Origin: Candidatus Solincola sediminis | GTDB taxonomy: Bacteria > Actinomycetota > Geothermincolia > Geothermincolales > RBG-13-55-18 | Assembly: GCA_001767605.1 (NCBI GenBank) | Contig: MELM01000045.1 | Location: forward strand, 28,825 to 61,787 | Direction of reading: 5' to 3' | DNA: 32,963 bases | Shown: in pieces, positions 17,569-26,105 of the stretch | How positions within the stretch are numbered: the stretch's first letter is position 1 | Layout: the number at the start of each line of letters is the position of its first letter | The notes under the pieces: generated by a model | Databases searched by the model: none | What the model saw: only the letters and a program-made list of their open reading frames with translations | Told to the model about the DNA's origin: nothing | Translations under genes and position numbers: made by a program

Positions 17569-17675
17569 ATACTGATTTGATGGCAGGAATGAGAACCGCT
17601 TATTGTATCGACCCGCCTCGAGTCTTAATATGCAATAAATGGATAAGGAGCAAAGAAACAGTAAGAGGCCGATTT

Positions 17676-20480
17676 ATGGATAGCAGCATTTTCACGACTT
17701 CCGAAAACGAGATATTCGATCTTCTCCATACCGACCAGGCGGGACTTACGCTTCAGGATGCAAAGAAGCGCCTGGAGGAAGTCGGCAGAAACGTGATCGA
17801 GAAAAAAGCCGGCGTTCCTCTCTGGCGCAAAATGATTACCAACTTCACACACTTTTTCGCGATCATGCTCTGGCTCGCCGCGGTACTCTCCTTCATAGGG
17901 GATATGCCTGAACTCGGCTATGCTTGCATTGCAGTCATAATCATTAACGGCATCTTCACTTTCTGGCAGGAGTTCAAAGCCGAGAAGGCTATCGAGAGCC
18001 TGCAGAAGATACTCCCCAAGAAAGCACGCGTGTTACGCGCGGGCGAGGAAATGGAAATAGACGCGGAAGAGCTCGTTCCGGGTGATCTTGTGGTCTTCGA
18101 AGCGGGCAACAGCATCAGCGCCGACACCCGGCTTATAGAATCGCGGGAGATGCGGGTAAATAATTCGGCTCTGACCGGTGAGTCGGAGCCGCAGATGAGA
18201 ATATCCGAGGCGCTGGGAGAAGAAAAAAGTTCCCTCGCCGACCTTCCCAATATGGTTTTCGCAGGAACCAGTGTCACCGCGGGAAGCGGAAGAGGCGTGG
18301 TCTATGCAACCGGAATGAATACTGAACTGGGAAGGATCGCTTACCTCACTCAAGAGGTAAAAGAGGACCTGAGCCCGCTGCAAAAGGAAATGGGAAAGGT
18401 TACCAAAATCCTGGGGGGTATTGCCACGGGCCTGGGTGTCCTCTTTTTCTGCCTCGGGGCTTTTGTTATGCATATGGGAAGGGCCAGCTCATTCATGTTC
18501 GCTATCGGAATTATCGTCGCAAATGTCCCGGAAGGCCTTCTGCCGACGGTGACCCTGGCGCTCGCCATGGGAACTCAACGAATGGCCAAGAGGCACGCCC
18601 TCATCAAAAAACTATCGTCCGTCGAGACGCTGGGGAGCACAACGGTTATCTGCACTGATAAGACCGGGACTTTGACCACCAACGAGATGACGGTTCGTGA
18701 GATATGGGTGGCCGACCGCGACGTAAATGTTGAGGGTGTCGGATACGAACCGAGCGGAGAATTCAGTATCGGGGGAAAGCCCCTGGACGAAGAGGACGAC
18801 CGCAGCCTTTCCCAATTGCTGCGCATCGCGAGTTTCTGCAACAATTCACGCCTGATCCAGCCTGGCGAAGGCGAGGATCAATGGAGCATTCTTGGCGATC
18901 CTACCGAGGCGGCCTTGCTCGTTTCCGCCTGGAAATTCAAATACGATTACGAGACGGAGCTGCGCCTGCATCCTCGTTATTACGAAATACCTTTCGATTC
19001 GAGACGCAAGCGAATGACGACCGTGCACAGCGTGGTTGTTGGGATGGAGGCCATGGTAAAAGGAGCTCCCATGGAAGTCCTCTCGTTATGCAACAAGTTA
19101 TGGACACCGCAGGGAGTACGGGATCTTACAGAGTCCGATCGCGGGAAAATCGCCGCCAAGAATGATGAGTACGCGCTGCAGGCTTTACGGGTCCTCGCTT
19201 TCGCCTATCGCGACGATATTCCCGTTCAGAAACATTATGAGGTTGAGGAAGTCGAGAGGGATCTGGTTTTCGTCGGCCTGGCCGGAATGCTCGATCCCCC
19301 CAGGCCTGAAGTCGCGAAAGCCATAGAAGAATGCCGCACGGCGGGCATTAAAGTGATCATGATCACCGGGGACTATGGAATGACGGCTGAATCGGTAGCC
19401 CGGCGGATCGGGCTCGTGCGGGGCAAATCGGTCCGGGTGGTCACGGGTCTCGACATAGATGAGATGAACGATGAGGAGTTGCTGGCCGCACTCGAAGAGC
19501 CGGAGGTTATTTTTGCGCGGGTTGCTCCCGAACACAAGATGCGGGTTGCACTCGTGTTGAAGAGCAGGGGAGAGATAGTGGCCATGACCGGAGACGGGGT
19601 AAACGATGCCCCCGCGCTCAAAGCGGCCGACATCGGTGTGGCCATGGGCATCACCGGGACCGACGTCGCCAAAGAGGCGGCCGAGATGATACTTACCGAC
19701 GATAATTTCGCCTCTATCGTTAGCGCAATCGAGGAAGGCCGGGCTGTCTATGCCAACCTGAGGCGCTTCGTCACTTACATTCTTGCGAGCAACATCCCCG
19801 AAATCCTGCCCTTCCTTATCTTCGTCATCGCCAAGGTACCTCTACCTCTCACTGTAATGCAGATCCTCGCAGTAGATCTTGGAACCGATCTTCTGCCCGC
19901 CCTCGCACTGGGAACCGAGAAGCCCGAACCCGGTCTGATGAAAAAACCACCAAGACCCCGAAGCGAGCGGCTACTAAACTTGCCGCTTTTCGGCAGGGCA
20001 TACGGCTACTTGGGGATGGTAGAAGGAATCTTGAGCCTGGCCGCCTTCTTTTTCGTGTACCTTATAAACGGCTGGCGCCCCTCGATGGGGGTCTCCGCCA
20101 TGGCCGCAAGCGGAAGCCTTTACGTTATGGCGACTACGGCCTGCCACCATACTATCGTCACAACTCAGATGGGAAACGGCTTCGCCTGCCGCACGGAGAG
20201 GGAATCCATCTTCAAGGTGGGATTCACAACCAATACTTTTTACCTCTGGGGCATTCTTTCTGAGATAATAATTCTGCTCATGTTCCTTTATGTGCCGCCC
20301 TTCCCGAGCTTCTTCGGCTTCGCGCCGGTGAATGGGTGGGTCTGGCTGTTTATGTTCGCCTGCGCCCCCGCTCCATTGGTGGCAGATGAGATCAGGAAGG
20401 CGATAGTCAGGCGCCGGCAAACGAGAACCATGCCCAAGGGAGATATCCATGGGGGATTATCCAAGGAAACGCCGGCCTGA
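17676..20480 (+). CDS. P-type cation-transporting ATPase, P2C-like (Na+/K+-ATPase alpha-like motifs)
   Basis: ATG 17676 after AGAGG. 'GIIVANVPEGLLPTVT', 'SSVETLGSTTVICTDKTGTLT', 'SNIPEILPFLIFVIAKVPLPL', 'AVDLGTDLLPALALGTEKPE'. Confidence 0.92.
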   Translation: MDSSIFTTSENEIFDLLHTDQAGLTLQDAKKRLEEVGRNVIEKKAGVPLWRKMITNFTHFFAIMLWLAAVLSFIGDMPELGYACIAVIIINGIFTFWQEFKAEKAIESLQKILPKKARVLRAGEEMEIDAEELVPGDLVVFEAGNSISADTRLIESREMRVNNSALTGESEPQMRISEALGEEKSSLADLPNMVFAGTSVTAGSGRGVVYATGMNTELGRIAYLTQEVKEDLSPLQKEMGKVTKILGGIATGLGVLFFCLGAFVMHMGRASSFMFAIGIIVANVPEGLLPTVTLALAMGTQRMAKRHALIKKLSSVETLGSTTVICTDKTGTLTTNEMTVREIWVADRDVNVEGVGYEPSGEFSIGGKPLDEEDDRSLSQLLRIASFCNNSRLIQPGEGEDQWSILGDPTEAALLVSAWKFKYDYETELRLHPRYYEIPFDSRRKRMTTVHSVVVGMEAMVKGAPMEVLSLCNKLWTPQGVRDLTESDRGKIAAKNDEYALQALRVLAFAYRDDIPVQKHYEVEEVERDLVFVGLAGMLDPPRPEVAKAIEECRTAGIKVIMITGDYGMTAESVARRIGLVRGKSVRVVTGLDIDEMNDEELLAALEEPEVIFARVAPEHKMRVALVLKSRGEIVAMTGDGVNDAPALKAADIGVAMGITGTDVAKEAAEMILTDDNFASIVSAIEEGRAVYANLRRFVTYILASNIPEILPFLIFVIAKVPLPLTVMQILAVDLGTDLLPALALGTEKPEPGLMKKPPRPRSERLLNLPLFGRAYGYLGMVEGILSLAAFFFVYLINGWRPSMGVSAMAASGSLYVMATTACHHTIVTTQMGNGFACRTERESIFKVGFTTNTFYLWGILSEIIILLMFLYVPPFPSFFGFAPVNGWVWLFMFACAPAPLVADEIRKAIVRRRQTRTMPKGDIHGGLSKETPA

Positions 20481-20490
20481 GGCCGTGATT

Positions 20491-20661
20491 CTTAGTACAG
20501 CGTTTTGTAAATACGGTCACGCACCGAGAGCGCCGGGGCGCCGCGCCGGCAAGGCGCGCGACTGAGGCATACTCTGCGAGTATGTCGCAGGGAGCGGAAC
20601 GAAGCTGGCGTGGATGCAGCGGCGGTCGAATGCGACCGTATTTATGAAATGCTGTACTTAG
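20491..20661. mobile_element. 171-bp MITE-like/REP-like non-coding element with 28-bp terminal inverted repeats
   Basis: CTTAGTACAGCGTTTTGTAAATACGGTC ... GACCGTATTTATGAAATGCTGTACTTAG, 24/28 complementary; internal CATACT-ctgcg-AGTATG hairpin and GC-rich inner region. Confidence 0.7.
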
Positions 20662-20702
20662 GGAAAGTTGGAGATGTTAAGCCGAACTAGGAGATGAGGT
20701 TT

Positions 20703-21353
20703 ATGCACGTCGTGATTATGGGGTGTGGAAGAGTGGGGTCCCGACTGGCAAGACGCCTCACTAAGCGAGGGCACAGCGTAGCCGTGATCGATAAGGACCC
20801 GAGAGCTTTTCATTTGTTGGATGTGGATTTCAAAGGGACCAAGGTCGAAGGGGTAGGGTTCGATGCCGATGTCCTGGAAAAAGCCGCCATAAAAAAAGCC
20901 GACGTCTTTCTGGCGGTCAGCAGTGGGGACAACTCGAATTTTGTTTCATGCAAGATCGCCAAGGACATCTATAGGGTACCGAAGGTACTGGCCCGAATCT
21001 ACGATCCGAGGCGGGCGCAGATCTATCGTCGTATGGGAATACCAACTGTGGCCCCGGTCGCCTGGGCGACCGCCAAAATATCGGATTTGATCTTCTTGAA
21101 GCAATCTTATTCCAGGGATACCTTCGGCAGCGGAGAGGTGGAACTCATCGAGTTCGAACTCCCGCCCAACCTTACCGGCCGGCTGGTCCGCGATTTTGAA
21201 GTGGCCGGAGAGATTCATATAGGTTCGATAGAGAGGGAAGGAGCCGCTTTCATCCCGGTGCCCGGCACTGCCCTCATTAAAAACGACTTGCTGAATGTTA
21301 TGGTTTTGAGATCGAGCATACCCAAGTTCAAAAAGATGTTCTTCATGGATTGA
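20703..21353 (+). CDS. trkA: TrkA/RCK family protein
   Basis: 'HVVIMGCGRVGSRLARRLTKRGHSVAVIDKD', 'AVSSGDNSNFVSCKIAKD'; alternative ATG at 20694. Confidence 0.9.
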   Translation: MHVVIMGCGRVGSRLARRLTKRGHSVAVIDKDPRAFHLLDVDFKGTKVEGVGFDADVLEKAAIKKADVFLAVSSGDNSNFVSCKIAKDIYRVPKVLARIYDPRRAQIYRRMGIPTVAPVAWATAKISDLIFLKQSYSRDTFGSGEVELIEFELPPNLTGRLVRDFEVAGEIHIGSIEREGAAFIPVPGTALIKNDLLNVMVLRSSIPKFKKMFFMD

Positions 21354-21371
21354 ATCCGAACGGAGGTTGAA

Positions 21372-22049
21372 ATGAAAATATTGATAACCGGGGGAGGAAT
21401 AGTCGGATCCTTTCTTGCCAATGTTCTCTCCGACAAGAACGAAGTGACCCTGGTAGAAAAGGATCCCGAAAAGATCCACGCTCTTATAGAGCGAACCCAT
21501 GCCGTGAGGATCATCAACGAGGATGGCTGCGAACCCTGGGTCCTGGAGTTCGCCGGCGTGAAGGAAAGTGATATAGTGCTGGGCGTTACCGGCGACGATG
21601 AAGACAACCTCGTCATCTCTTACCTGTCCAAATTCGAATACGAAGTGCCCCGCATAATCGCCAGGGTGAACAATCCCAAGAATCGCTGGCTCTACCAGAA
21701 GGATTTCGGCGTGGATATCGAAGTCAGCGCCTCCGATATCATAGCGACCATAGTGGAGGAAGAGACGACCCTTGGCGAGGTCATAACGGTTATGAAACTG
21801 AAATCGGGCGATATAGGGCTTGTGGAGATTACCGTGCCCGAGGACAGCCGAGCCGTGAATCAAACATTATCGGATCTCGAATTGCCGGGAGAGACCCTGG
21901 TCGTGACTATCGTCCGTAATGACGCAATGAGAATTCCAACGGCAGATACGGTGCTGATAAAAGGTGACAGGGTCCTGGCGATGACCAGCTTAAAGAATAA
22001 AGAAGCCCTTGAGAACATCCTCGGCCACAGCACCGGTGGAAGTCGTTAA
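21372..22049 (+). CDS. trkA: TrkA/RCK family protein
   Basis: 'MKILITGGGIVGSFLANVLSDKNEVTLVEKD', 'GVTGDDEDNLVISYLSKFEY'; RBS GGAGG. Confidence 0.9.
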   Translation: MKILITGGGIVGSFLANVLSDKNEVTLVEKDPEKIHALIERTHAVRIINEDGCEPWVLEFAGVKESDIVLGVTGDDEDNLVISYLSKFEYEVPRIIARVNNPKNRWLYQKDFGVDIEVSASDIIATIVEEETTLGEVITVMKLKSGDIGLVEITVPEDSRAVNQTLSDLELPGETLVVTIVRNDAMRIPTADTVLIKGDRVLAMTSLKNKEALENILGHSTGGSR

Positions 22050-22064
22050 GTAAGCGACATTCCT

Positions 22065-22592
22065 TTAATCGTCATCGTCCTCGTCTTTGTCTTCATCCCT
22101 TGACTGAGGTTTTGCATCAGGCGGCGTCGGGGTCTGTGGACTGGGAGCAGTGACGACATCCGGCGCAGTGCCAGGCGTCGACGGTGCCGGATTGCCCGGC
22201 TGACCCGGTGAAGGCCCGGTTACGACATCCGGCGCAGTGCGAGGCGTCGACGGTGCCGAGGCCCCGCCGGGGCTCGGTGCGGTTGTGATGTCAGGTGAAG
22301 CCGCGCCGGCAGGCCCGGTCCCCGCCGGGCTGGCTGAAGGAGTGACATCAGGATCCAGATTCGTCTCGGGATTGGCCGGGGTCGGAGAGGTCGTTAAGTC
22401 TTCCTGATTTTCGCCCGCCTGTGGGGTAGCGGATGATACCGCGGAATTACCACCCTCGCTGCCCGCCTTCATATGTCGCGCATCCGGATCCAATCCGAAA
22501 GCCAAGGTCAAAGCCATCAGGTATACGGCGATCCCTGTGGCAATAGCAATCAAGGGGCGGCCCTTGTTCTGGGGCTTATTAGGGTCTTTCAT
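22065..22592 (-). CDS. Pro/Ser/Thr/Ala-rich membrane-anchored protein with acidic C-terminus
   Basis: ATG 22592 (MKDPNKPQNKGRPLIAIATGIAVYLMALTLAFGLD), RBS AGAGGGGAG; low-complexity PSTPGTAPDVVT repeats; DEDKDEDDDD tail. Confidence 0.7.
   Translation of the reverse strand: MKDPNKPQNKGRPLIAIATGIAVYLMALTLAFGLDPDARHMKAGSEGGNSAVSSATPQAGENQEDLTTSPTPANPETNLDPDVTPSASPAGTGPAGAASPDITTAPSPGGASAPSTPRTAPDVVTGPSPGQPGNPAPSTPGTAPDVVTAPSPQTPTPPDAKPQSRDEDKDEDDDD
22153..22258. repeat. 69-bp-period in-frame tandem repeat inside the Pro-rich gene
   Basis: acgacatccggcgcagtgccaggcgtcgacggtgccg (22153-22189) and the near-identical copy at 22222-22258. Confidence 0.8.
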
Positions 22593-22717
22593 GTTGCTCT
22601 CCCCTCTGCTCAGCCTGATTCTATCGGCACAATGTAGGTAATAACGGCTTACCTGTGAGGCCCTTACAAGCATAGGCAAAACAGCAGGTAGGCGGTATTG
22701 ATCTTTATCAAGCCCGC

Positions 22718-23830
22718 TTAGAAGGCTGGCTGCGGTGCGAGGGGTAGCTCTTGCCTGTGTGCGCGGCGCCGGAAATGAGCCAGATCGACAAAAGCTTCGA
22801 GCCGGGTGGCTACACCCGCCTTTCCGGTCATTTCATCGATAACAAGGGAGAGCACGGGTATTCCCAGATCCTGCGAAACCATGGGAAGGATGCTCTTGGC
22901 GATGGTTTCCGGCATACATGTGAAGGGCATGAGGTGAACGACCCCGTCAAAACCGTGGCGGTGAAAGAGCACTGTGTTCCCCACCGAGTGCAGCCCTTCT
23001 CCCCCCACGGCATGGGTGAGGTAGGGTCTCGCTGCTTCCTCGGACTCGCTGTCATGATGGCCGGCGATGGGTTTGTTTCCCGACGGCCTCAGCCAGTCAG
23101 TGAGGTAGATATTACGCTCGACATAAGCTCCCAGATAACCGAGCTGTTCCTCTACTTGCAGGTTGAAAAACGGTTCGAGGACCAGATAAAACTCTCCGAT
23201 GATTCCGATCTTGATCGGCTGCCTCTCCGTCTTGGGTACCGAGTGCAATAACTCGAACCCTTCCCGCTCGACCCGCCTCAGCCTGTCGTAGCCATCGCAC
23301 TGGAATACCATCTCGTAGCATTCCTTGAGGGCCGACGTGGTTGCGCCCTTATCCCTGTCGAGGTAGCGCTGATGCAAGGCCTGCTGCTCGAGCCGGTCTA
23401 TGAGGTAGGCCTTCGAAAGGGCAATTTTTACCGCGCGGGCGAGCGAAGTCCAGGAGGCGCTTTGCTTCAGCCGCCGTAATTGCCTCATGAGCAGGGGCAT
23501 TTTCCCCAGGTGAAAAGTGAGTGGTACCATTTCGAATTCATAGCCGGCATCTTCCAGGATGCGTCTCTGGGTCTCGGCGTAGTACCCGAAACGACAAGGC
23601 CCTCGGCCGGCGACCATTATCAGTGTATCGGCACCCGCCTCGATGGCCTCGATGAAGTTACCCAAAGTCGTTTTTAGGGGAAAGCAAGCGAATTCCGGGC
23701 CGTAGCGCGCGCCGAGTTCCAGGGTCCGCTCCGAGTTTGGCGGTGCCGGCACGTATTCCAGCCCCAGTTCCTCGAATACGCTGGCGAGAACCACCTCCAG
23801 GCTTCCCATATGCGGCCAGCTTATTTTCAT
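22718..23830 (-). CDS. HgdB/BcrBC-like (DUF2229-type, acyl-CoA dehydratase activase-related) protein, subunit 2
   Basis: MKISWPHMGSLEVVL...; conserved-Cys segments 'FACFPLKTTLGNFIEAIEAGAD', 'GRGPCRFGYYAETQ', 'MPFTCMPETIAKSIL'; ATG overlaps upstream stop (ATGA). Confidence 0.78.
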   Translation of the reverse strand: MKISWPHMGSLEVVLASVFEELGLEYVPAPPNSERTLELGARYGPEFACFPLKTTLGNFIEAIEAGADTLIMVAGRGPCRFGYYAETQRRILEDAGYEFEMVPLTFHLGKMPLLMRQLRRLKQSASWTSLARAVKIALSKAYLIDRLEQQALHQRYLDRDKGATTSALKECYEMVFQCDGYDRLRRVEREGFELLHSVPKTERQPIKIGIIGEFYLVLEPFFNLQVEEQLGYLGAYVERNIYLTDWLRPSGNKPIAGHHDSESEEAARPYLTHAVGGEGLHSVGNTVLFHRHGFDGVVHLMPFTCMPETIAKSILPMVSQDLGIPVLSLVIDEMTGKAGVATRLEAFVDLAHFRRRAHRQELPLAPQPAF

Positions 23831-24819
23831 ACCGCGACCACCACCCGGTTGTCGGCTTCGGCCCTGTCCTTCTTGCGCCGCAACATATCGACGAAGGCTT
23901 CGATGCGCGTGAGGAAGCCCCCCTCGCCCGTATGCTCGTCCATAACCAGAGTCATCATGGGTACGGTATCCATCGACCTTATCTCCTGCTCGCACAGGAC
24001 GCGGATTATCGAATCCGGGCCGCAGGGGAAAGAGATCATGAAGATGATCCCATCCACCAGCTTGTAGCGCCCGCAAGCGAGGATCGCACCCGCGATTTCC
24101 TGTTCGTAGCTCCAGTAGATTTCCTGCGGCAGCTTCTTTAGTTCGAGCTCTCGCAGCGTCTCCGGCACCATGTCGGCGGTCATGACGTCTACGCCCATCG
24201 CACCCAACCTCTCCAGAAGAGACATGGTGGTGAAGGTATCATAAACATTGTAATGATGGCCTATAACACCCACCCTCAGTTCCCGTCCCTCGCACAGCCG
24301 CTGCTCCGATCCGCCCTCCAATGCCTGCTTGTGATCGACTCCCATGGTTAATTTTTCCAGATACGATCCATGTTCCTTCCAAGCCTCGATTCCGGATGAG
24401 ATTATCTTCGCCGGATTACGGGTGAAGCGGCGCCCAGTCGAATAAACGGCGCGATAATTGGTCCACAGGCCGAAATGGAAATCTATGGTAGGCGCGATAA
24501 TGTCTACTTTTTCCCCGACGGCGCTCTTAGCCATATCCGGCAATCCCAGCATCTTGGGGCAGGTGTGCGTATTCTTCTTCACGCTGACCAGCCTCGGTAC
24601 GAACAGGGCGTCGACCTTGTCCTTCAGGGCAAGAACGTGCCCGTAGAATACCTTCACCGGCAGGCAGCTCTCATTCTCCGCTTTGCTCACCCCCGAGGTG
24701 AGTATGGATCGGGTAGTCTCTCCCGATTCGACTACCTCCGCTCCCAATGCATTGAGAAAAGAGTTCCACAGCCGGCCGTAACGAAAATAGAGCAATCCCC
24801 CAGGGATTCCAACCTTCAT
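23827..24819 (-). CDS. DUF2229-type acyl-CoA dehydratase activase-related protein, subunit 1 (no ASKHA ATPase domain)
   Basis: MKVGIPGGLLYFRYGRLWNSFLNALGAEVVES; 'ESCLPVKVFYGHVLALKDKVDALFVPRLVSVKKNTHTCPKMLGLPD', 'SFPCGPDSIIRVL'. Confidence 0.78.
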   Translation of the reverse strand: MKVGIPGGLLYFRYGRLWNSFLNALGAEVVESGETTRSILTSGVSKAENESCLPVKVFYGHVLALKDKVDALFVPRLVSVKKNTHTCPKMLGLPDMAKSAVGEKVDIIAPTIDFHFGLWTNYRAVYSTGRRFTRNPAKIISSGIEAWKEHGSYLEKLTMGVDHKQALEGGSEQRLCEGRELRVGVIGHHYNVYDTFTTMSLLERLGAMGVDVMTADMVPETLRELELKKLPQEIYWSYEQEIAGAILACGRYKLVDGIIFMISFPCGPDSIIRVLCEQEIRSMDTVPMMTLVMDEHTGEGGFLTRIEAFVDMLRRKKDRAEADNRVVVAV

Positions 24820-24842
24820 TTGACACCCCACGTCTCAGAGAT

Positions 24843-25085
24843 TCAGGAAGCCTTATTCATAATCAAATCAACGGCATCTCGAACCGTCTCGACCTCAGCC
24901 GCCTCTTCATCGCTTACTTTAAAACCGTATTCCCTCTCCATCTCCAGGAGAAGTTCAACCAGATCGAGGGAGTCTGCGTCCAGGTCCTCCGCGAACCGCG
25001 ACTCTTCATCTATATCATCCTCCGATATTTCGAGTGCTTCCGCCAGGGCTCCGCGGACCTTGGCAAGAACTTGCGCCCTGTCCAC
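24843..25085 (-). CDS. acpP-like: Acyl carrier protein
   Basis: 'DRAQVLAKVRGALAEALEISEDDIDEESRFAEDLDADSLDLVELLLEMEREYGFKVSDEEAAEVETVRDAVDLI'; DSLD phosphopantetheine motif; likely GTG start. Confidence 0.92.
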   Translation of the reverse strand: MDRAQVLAKVRGALAEALEISEDDIDEESRFAEDLDADSLDLVELLLEMEREYGFKVSDEEAAEVETVRDAVDLIMNKAS

Positions 25086-25096
25086 AGGTGCTCCGC

Positions 25097-25402
25097 TCAG
25101 ATTCCCACCGGCACGACCCGGCGCCGAACCAGATATCTTCCCAGGAAATAAGCGCCGGCACCCATAAACGGCAGGGCTGAGAAGATCGCTCCTCCAATAA
25201 TCATGCCCTTCCTGCCGCTGGTATAAGCTTTTGGTTCCCATTCACTCCAGAGAAACTCGTCGCCACCCAGGTCATGGCAGAGCTCCTCCAGTTTCTTTGA
25301 AAAGACCGGATCGGGCTCCATGGGTACCAGGAAGTGCCTGAGCATCCACAAGGTCTCACGATAACCGACTCTTCCTGCCCTTGGCTTCGTTGTTCCGTTC
25401 AT
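25097..25402 (-). CDS. 101-aa C-terminally membrane-anchored protein, candidate anti-sigma partner
   Basis: ATG overlaps sigma-factor stop (ATGA); soluble N-terminus, one TM 'GMIIGGAIFSALPFMGAGAYFLG'. Confidence 0.5.
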   Translation of the reverse strand: MNGTTKPRAGRVGYRETLWMLRHFLVPMEPDPVFSKKLEELCHDLGGDEFLWSEWEPKAYTSGRKGMIIGGAIFSALPFMGAGAYFLGRYLVRRRVVPVGI

Positions 25403-26013
25403 TCCCGTTCCTCCCTCTCGGAAAGCCTGCTGCGCAGGCCGGCGAGCGATCGATGCACGAGCACTTTGACCGCTCCGGCGCTTTTTCCCATGACCTCGCC
25501 TATCTCCCGGTGCTTCATACCTTCGGCAAAGCGTAATATCAGGGCCTGTTGCCTCTCGGCCGAGAGCCCCCGCATAGCCTCACGCAATTCTCGGATGTCG
25601 TCCCGGCTCTCCGCCGCCTCTTCCGGAGTTGGAGAGGAATCTTGAATGCTGTCGGCGGCATCCAGCACGACGCTGCGCCGCCTTCCGGCATTGCGATGCC
25701 AGTTGGCGACCAGATTGTGCGCGATGCGCAGCAACCACGCCGAGAAGGGAATTCCACGGTCCTGGTAACGATCGAGATGGATGAGGGCGTGGAGAAACAC
25801 GCTCTCCGTTATATCCTCGGCGTCTTCGATGTTGCCCACCCTGTAGTAGATGTATGTGTACACTTTCTTGAGGTATTTGAGGTAAAGGGCATCGAAAGCT
25901 TCCCTTTTCTCCTTCGCCTGCGCCACAAGAGCGCCATCCTCATATAAAGTCATCTCGCTCCCACCACCAGCTGCAGTCATATGGCTGCTTGCTCCCTTCG
26001 AGGTTATTTCCAT
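25399..26013 (-). CDS. ECF-type RNA polymerase sigma factor
   Basis: 'AFDALYLKYLKKVYTYIYYRVGNIEDAEDITESVFLHAL', 'PFSAWLLRIAHNLVANWHR', 'ALILRFAEGMKHREIGEVMGKSAGAVKVLVHRSLAGLR'; start may lie downstream (MTLYEDG...). Confidence 0.92.
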   Translation of the reverse strand: MEITSKGASSHMTAAGGGSEMTLYEDGALVAQAKEKREAFDALYLKYLKKVYTYIYYRVGNIEDAEDITESVFLHALIHLDRYQDRGIPFSAWLLRIAHNLVANWHRNAGRRRSVVLDAADSIQDSSPTPEEAAESRDDIRELREAMRGLSAERQQALILRFAEGMKHREIGEVMGKSAGAVKVLVHRSLAGLRSRLSEREERE

Positions 26014-26105
26014 TCTTCCAACCGTCTATTATAAACACGTTATGCGCATGGTTGTTACTGTATGGGTGTGGTACATTCATTTAAAAGGTCGAAGAGGAGG
26101 TAGCC

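Noticed and set aside
17473-17675. c-di-AMP (ydaO-type) riboswitch upstream of kdp
   Set aside because: No recognisable conserved core found, and the predicted 5' leader is only about 60 nt.
20946-21863. 305-aa minus-strand ORF
   Set aside because: Antisense to two clear trkA genes.
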